Shown here: in pieces, positions 63,157-64,000 of the stretch | How positions within the stretch are numbered: position 1 is the first letter of the stretch | Layout of the letters: every line of letters starts with the position of its first letter | Assembly: GCA_905221605.1 (NCBI GenBank) | Contig: CAJNDS010001413.1 | Coordinates: 251,501 to 315,500 of the forward strand | DNA length: 64,000 bases | Direction of reading: 5' to 3' | DNA from: Symbiodinium natans | Taxonomy: Eukaryota > Sar > Dinophyceae > Suessiales > Symbiodiniaceae | The notes under the pieces: model-generated | The model's input: the letters and a program-made list of their open reading frames with translations, nothing else | Database searches by the model: none | Told to the model about the DNA's origin: nothing | Program-made: the position numbers and the translations under genes

Positions 63157-64000
63157 GTCGTAGCAACAGCGGCAGCTCCACCCAGCCAGCAGGCGAAGCA
63201 TTGACATTGCTGAGAGCCCAACGGCGGAGGCGCCGTTTACAAATCAACACAGTCTCAGTCTTGGCGCCGCATTCTGCCAAACGCGGGACTGTCATGCAAA
63301 GCTTCTCGAGGGAAGGCCTGTTCGAATGAAGCGCACTGAGGATGCCTCCTCCAGCCTCAACGAAGAACCGGTATGCTTGAACTGAGATTTGCCAAGCTGT
63401 GTGCAGGACACTTTGCAGCATCCCTCAATGCTGGTTCAGCCATCACGTGTTACTGGCAATTTTTTCCACTCTCAAGCCCCCATCGCGTCACGTCGGAATC
63501 AATACCTCAAGTTGTTGTGCGCACAAGGTCACGCAATGTCTAGACTTGCTATGATCTTGCATGCTCGGGCCGTGCGGAACAAACGTTGTAGCCATGTTGT
63601 AGCGCCTCTATACCGGGCCACAGGGGCCGTCACGCCCTGAACCGCCGGGTGGTGCAAAGTGCGGACGCGAGGCTGATCATCTTCTGCGGCTTTGCCTTCC
63701 TCACCTTGCTTTGCCTGCGCCGAAAAATGACAATCAAAACAAACCACTCACAGTTGGTTGTTGCTTAGTACTCTGCCTGTTCAGCACCAGGAGCTTCGGG
63801 CTGACTTTCTGCAGGGCCATCGCCTGTTTGGTACAATTTGAGCATAGTCGTTCAGAGTATCGGCAAGTACCAGCAGGCACAAGCAGTAAGGTTTAAGGAT
63901 CGATGTATCATTTGTATCTCGTCGCAATGGTACCTGTTACCTAGTGCTTGTCGGTTGCTGGACCTGTGATTGACCTGTGTCCAGTGTTTCCCTCGCAGTT
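63157..64000. other. Upstream of the SGNH hydrolase, nothing recognised
   Basis: Only short frames without features. The region immediately above 63156 on the minus strand should hold the promoter or trans-splice acceptor of the hydrolase. Confidence 0.35.

Noticed and set aside
1-64000. tRNA, rRNA or SL-RNA genes
   Set aside because: None recognised by eye on either strand; a covariance-model scan would be needed to exclude degenerate copies.

Overview
The window looks like nuclear DNA of a dinoflagellate, most likely a Symbiodiniaceae-type alga. The evidence is: (i) a degenerate Ty1/copia retroelement of the dinoflagellate kind; (ii) many interstitial TTTAGGG/CCCTAAA tracts; (iii) a unidirectional tandem array of one intronless gene for a plastid-targeted protein; (iv) sequences resembling the 3' end of the dinoflagellate spliced leader (SL); (v) genes with many short exons, including a ketosynthase; and (vi) very repeat-rich, gene-poor intergenic DNA. 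There is one 100-N assembly gap at 30171-30270. All calls are by reading the sequence; no searches were run.

Layout. 1-4.6 kb: A/C-skewed DNA with no convincing gene. 4.6-7.6 kb: short tandem repeats, a hairpin-forming ~80-99 bp repeat family, shuffled copia fragments and microsatellites. 8.0-10.2 kb (minus strand): a divergent histone-H3-fold protein, preceded by exon-like segments with basic SKPKK motifs. 10.8-11.7 kb: telomere-like arrays, an inverted LTR piece and a degenerate TTAGG array. 11.7-24.3 kb: a copia element (LTR, primer site, gag, protease, integrase, RT, RNase H) with an extra C-terminal domain and an embedded two-frame ORF. Its 3' LTR is split by a 2.6 kb insertion flanked by a 15-bp direct repeat. 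24.3-27.2 kb: G-rich CTTAA repeats, other tandem repeats and a third LTR copy. 27-30 kb: no recognised gene. 30.3-38.5 kb: AT-rich islands of unknown origin, an RT fragment, telomere-like tracts and one intact LVIVD beta-propeller gene (32325-33656, minus).

38.5-64 kb is the most gene-like part. It carries the three-copy plastid protein array (42391-44200, minus), a multi-exon DHRS1-like short-chain dehydrogenase (about 51.2-53.6 kb, minus), a multi-exon polyketide-synthase ketosynthase whose catalytic residues look substituted (about 56.6-60.1 kb, minus), and an SGNH/GDSL hydrolase (about 62.5-63.2 kb, minus). All recognised host genes lie on the minus strand, while the copia element lies on the plus strand. 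Same-strand clustering fits long unidirectional dinoflagellate gene clusters resolved by SL trans-splicing.

Most notable: the H3-like protein, the copia element with its C-terminal extension and SL-like motif in all three LTR copies, SL-like relics upstream of two array genes with array borders falling at the start and stop codons, and the apparently catalytically altered ketosynthase.
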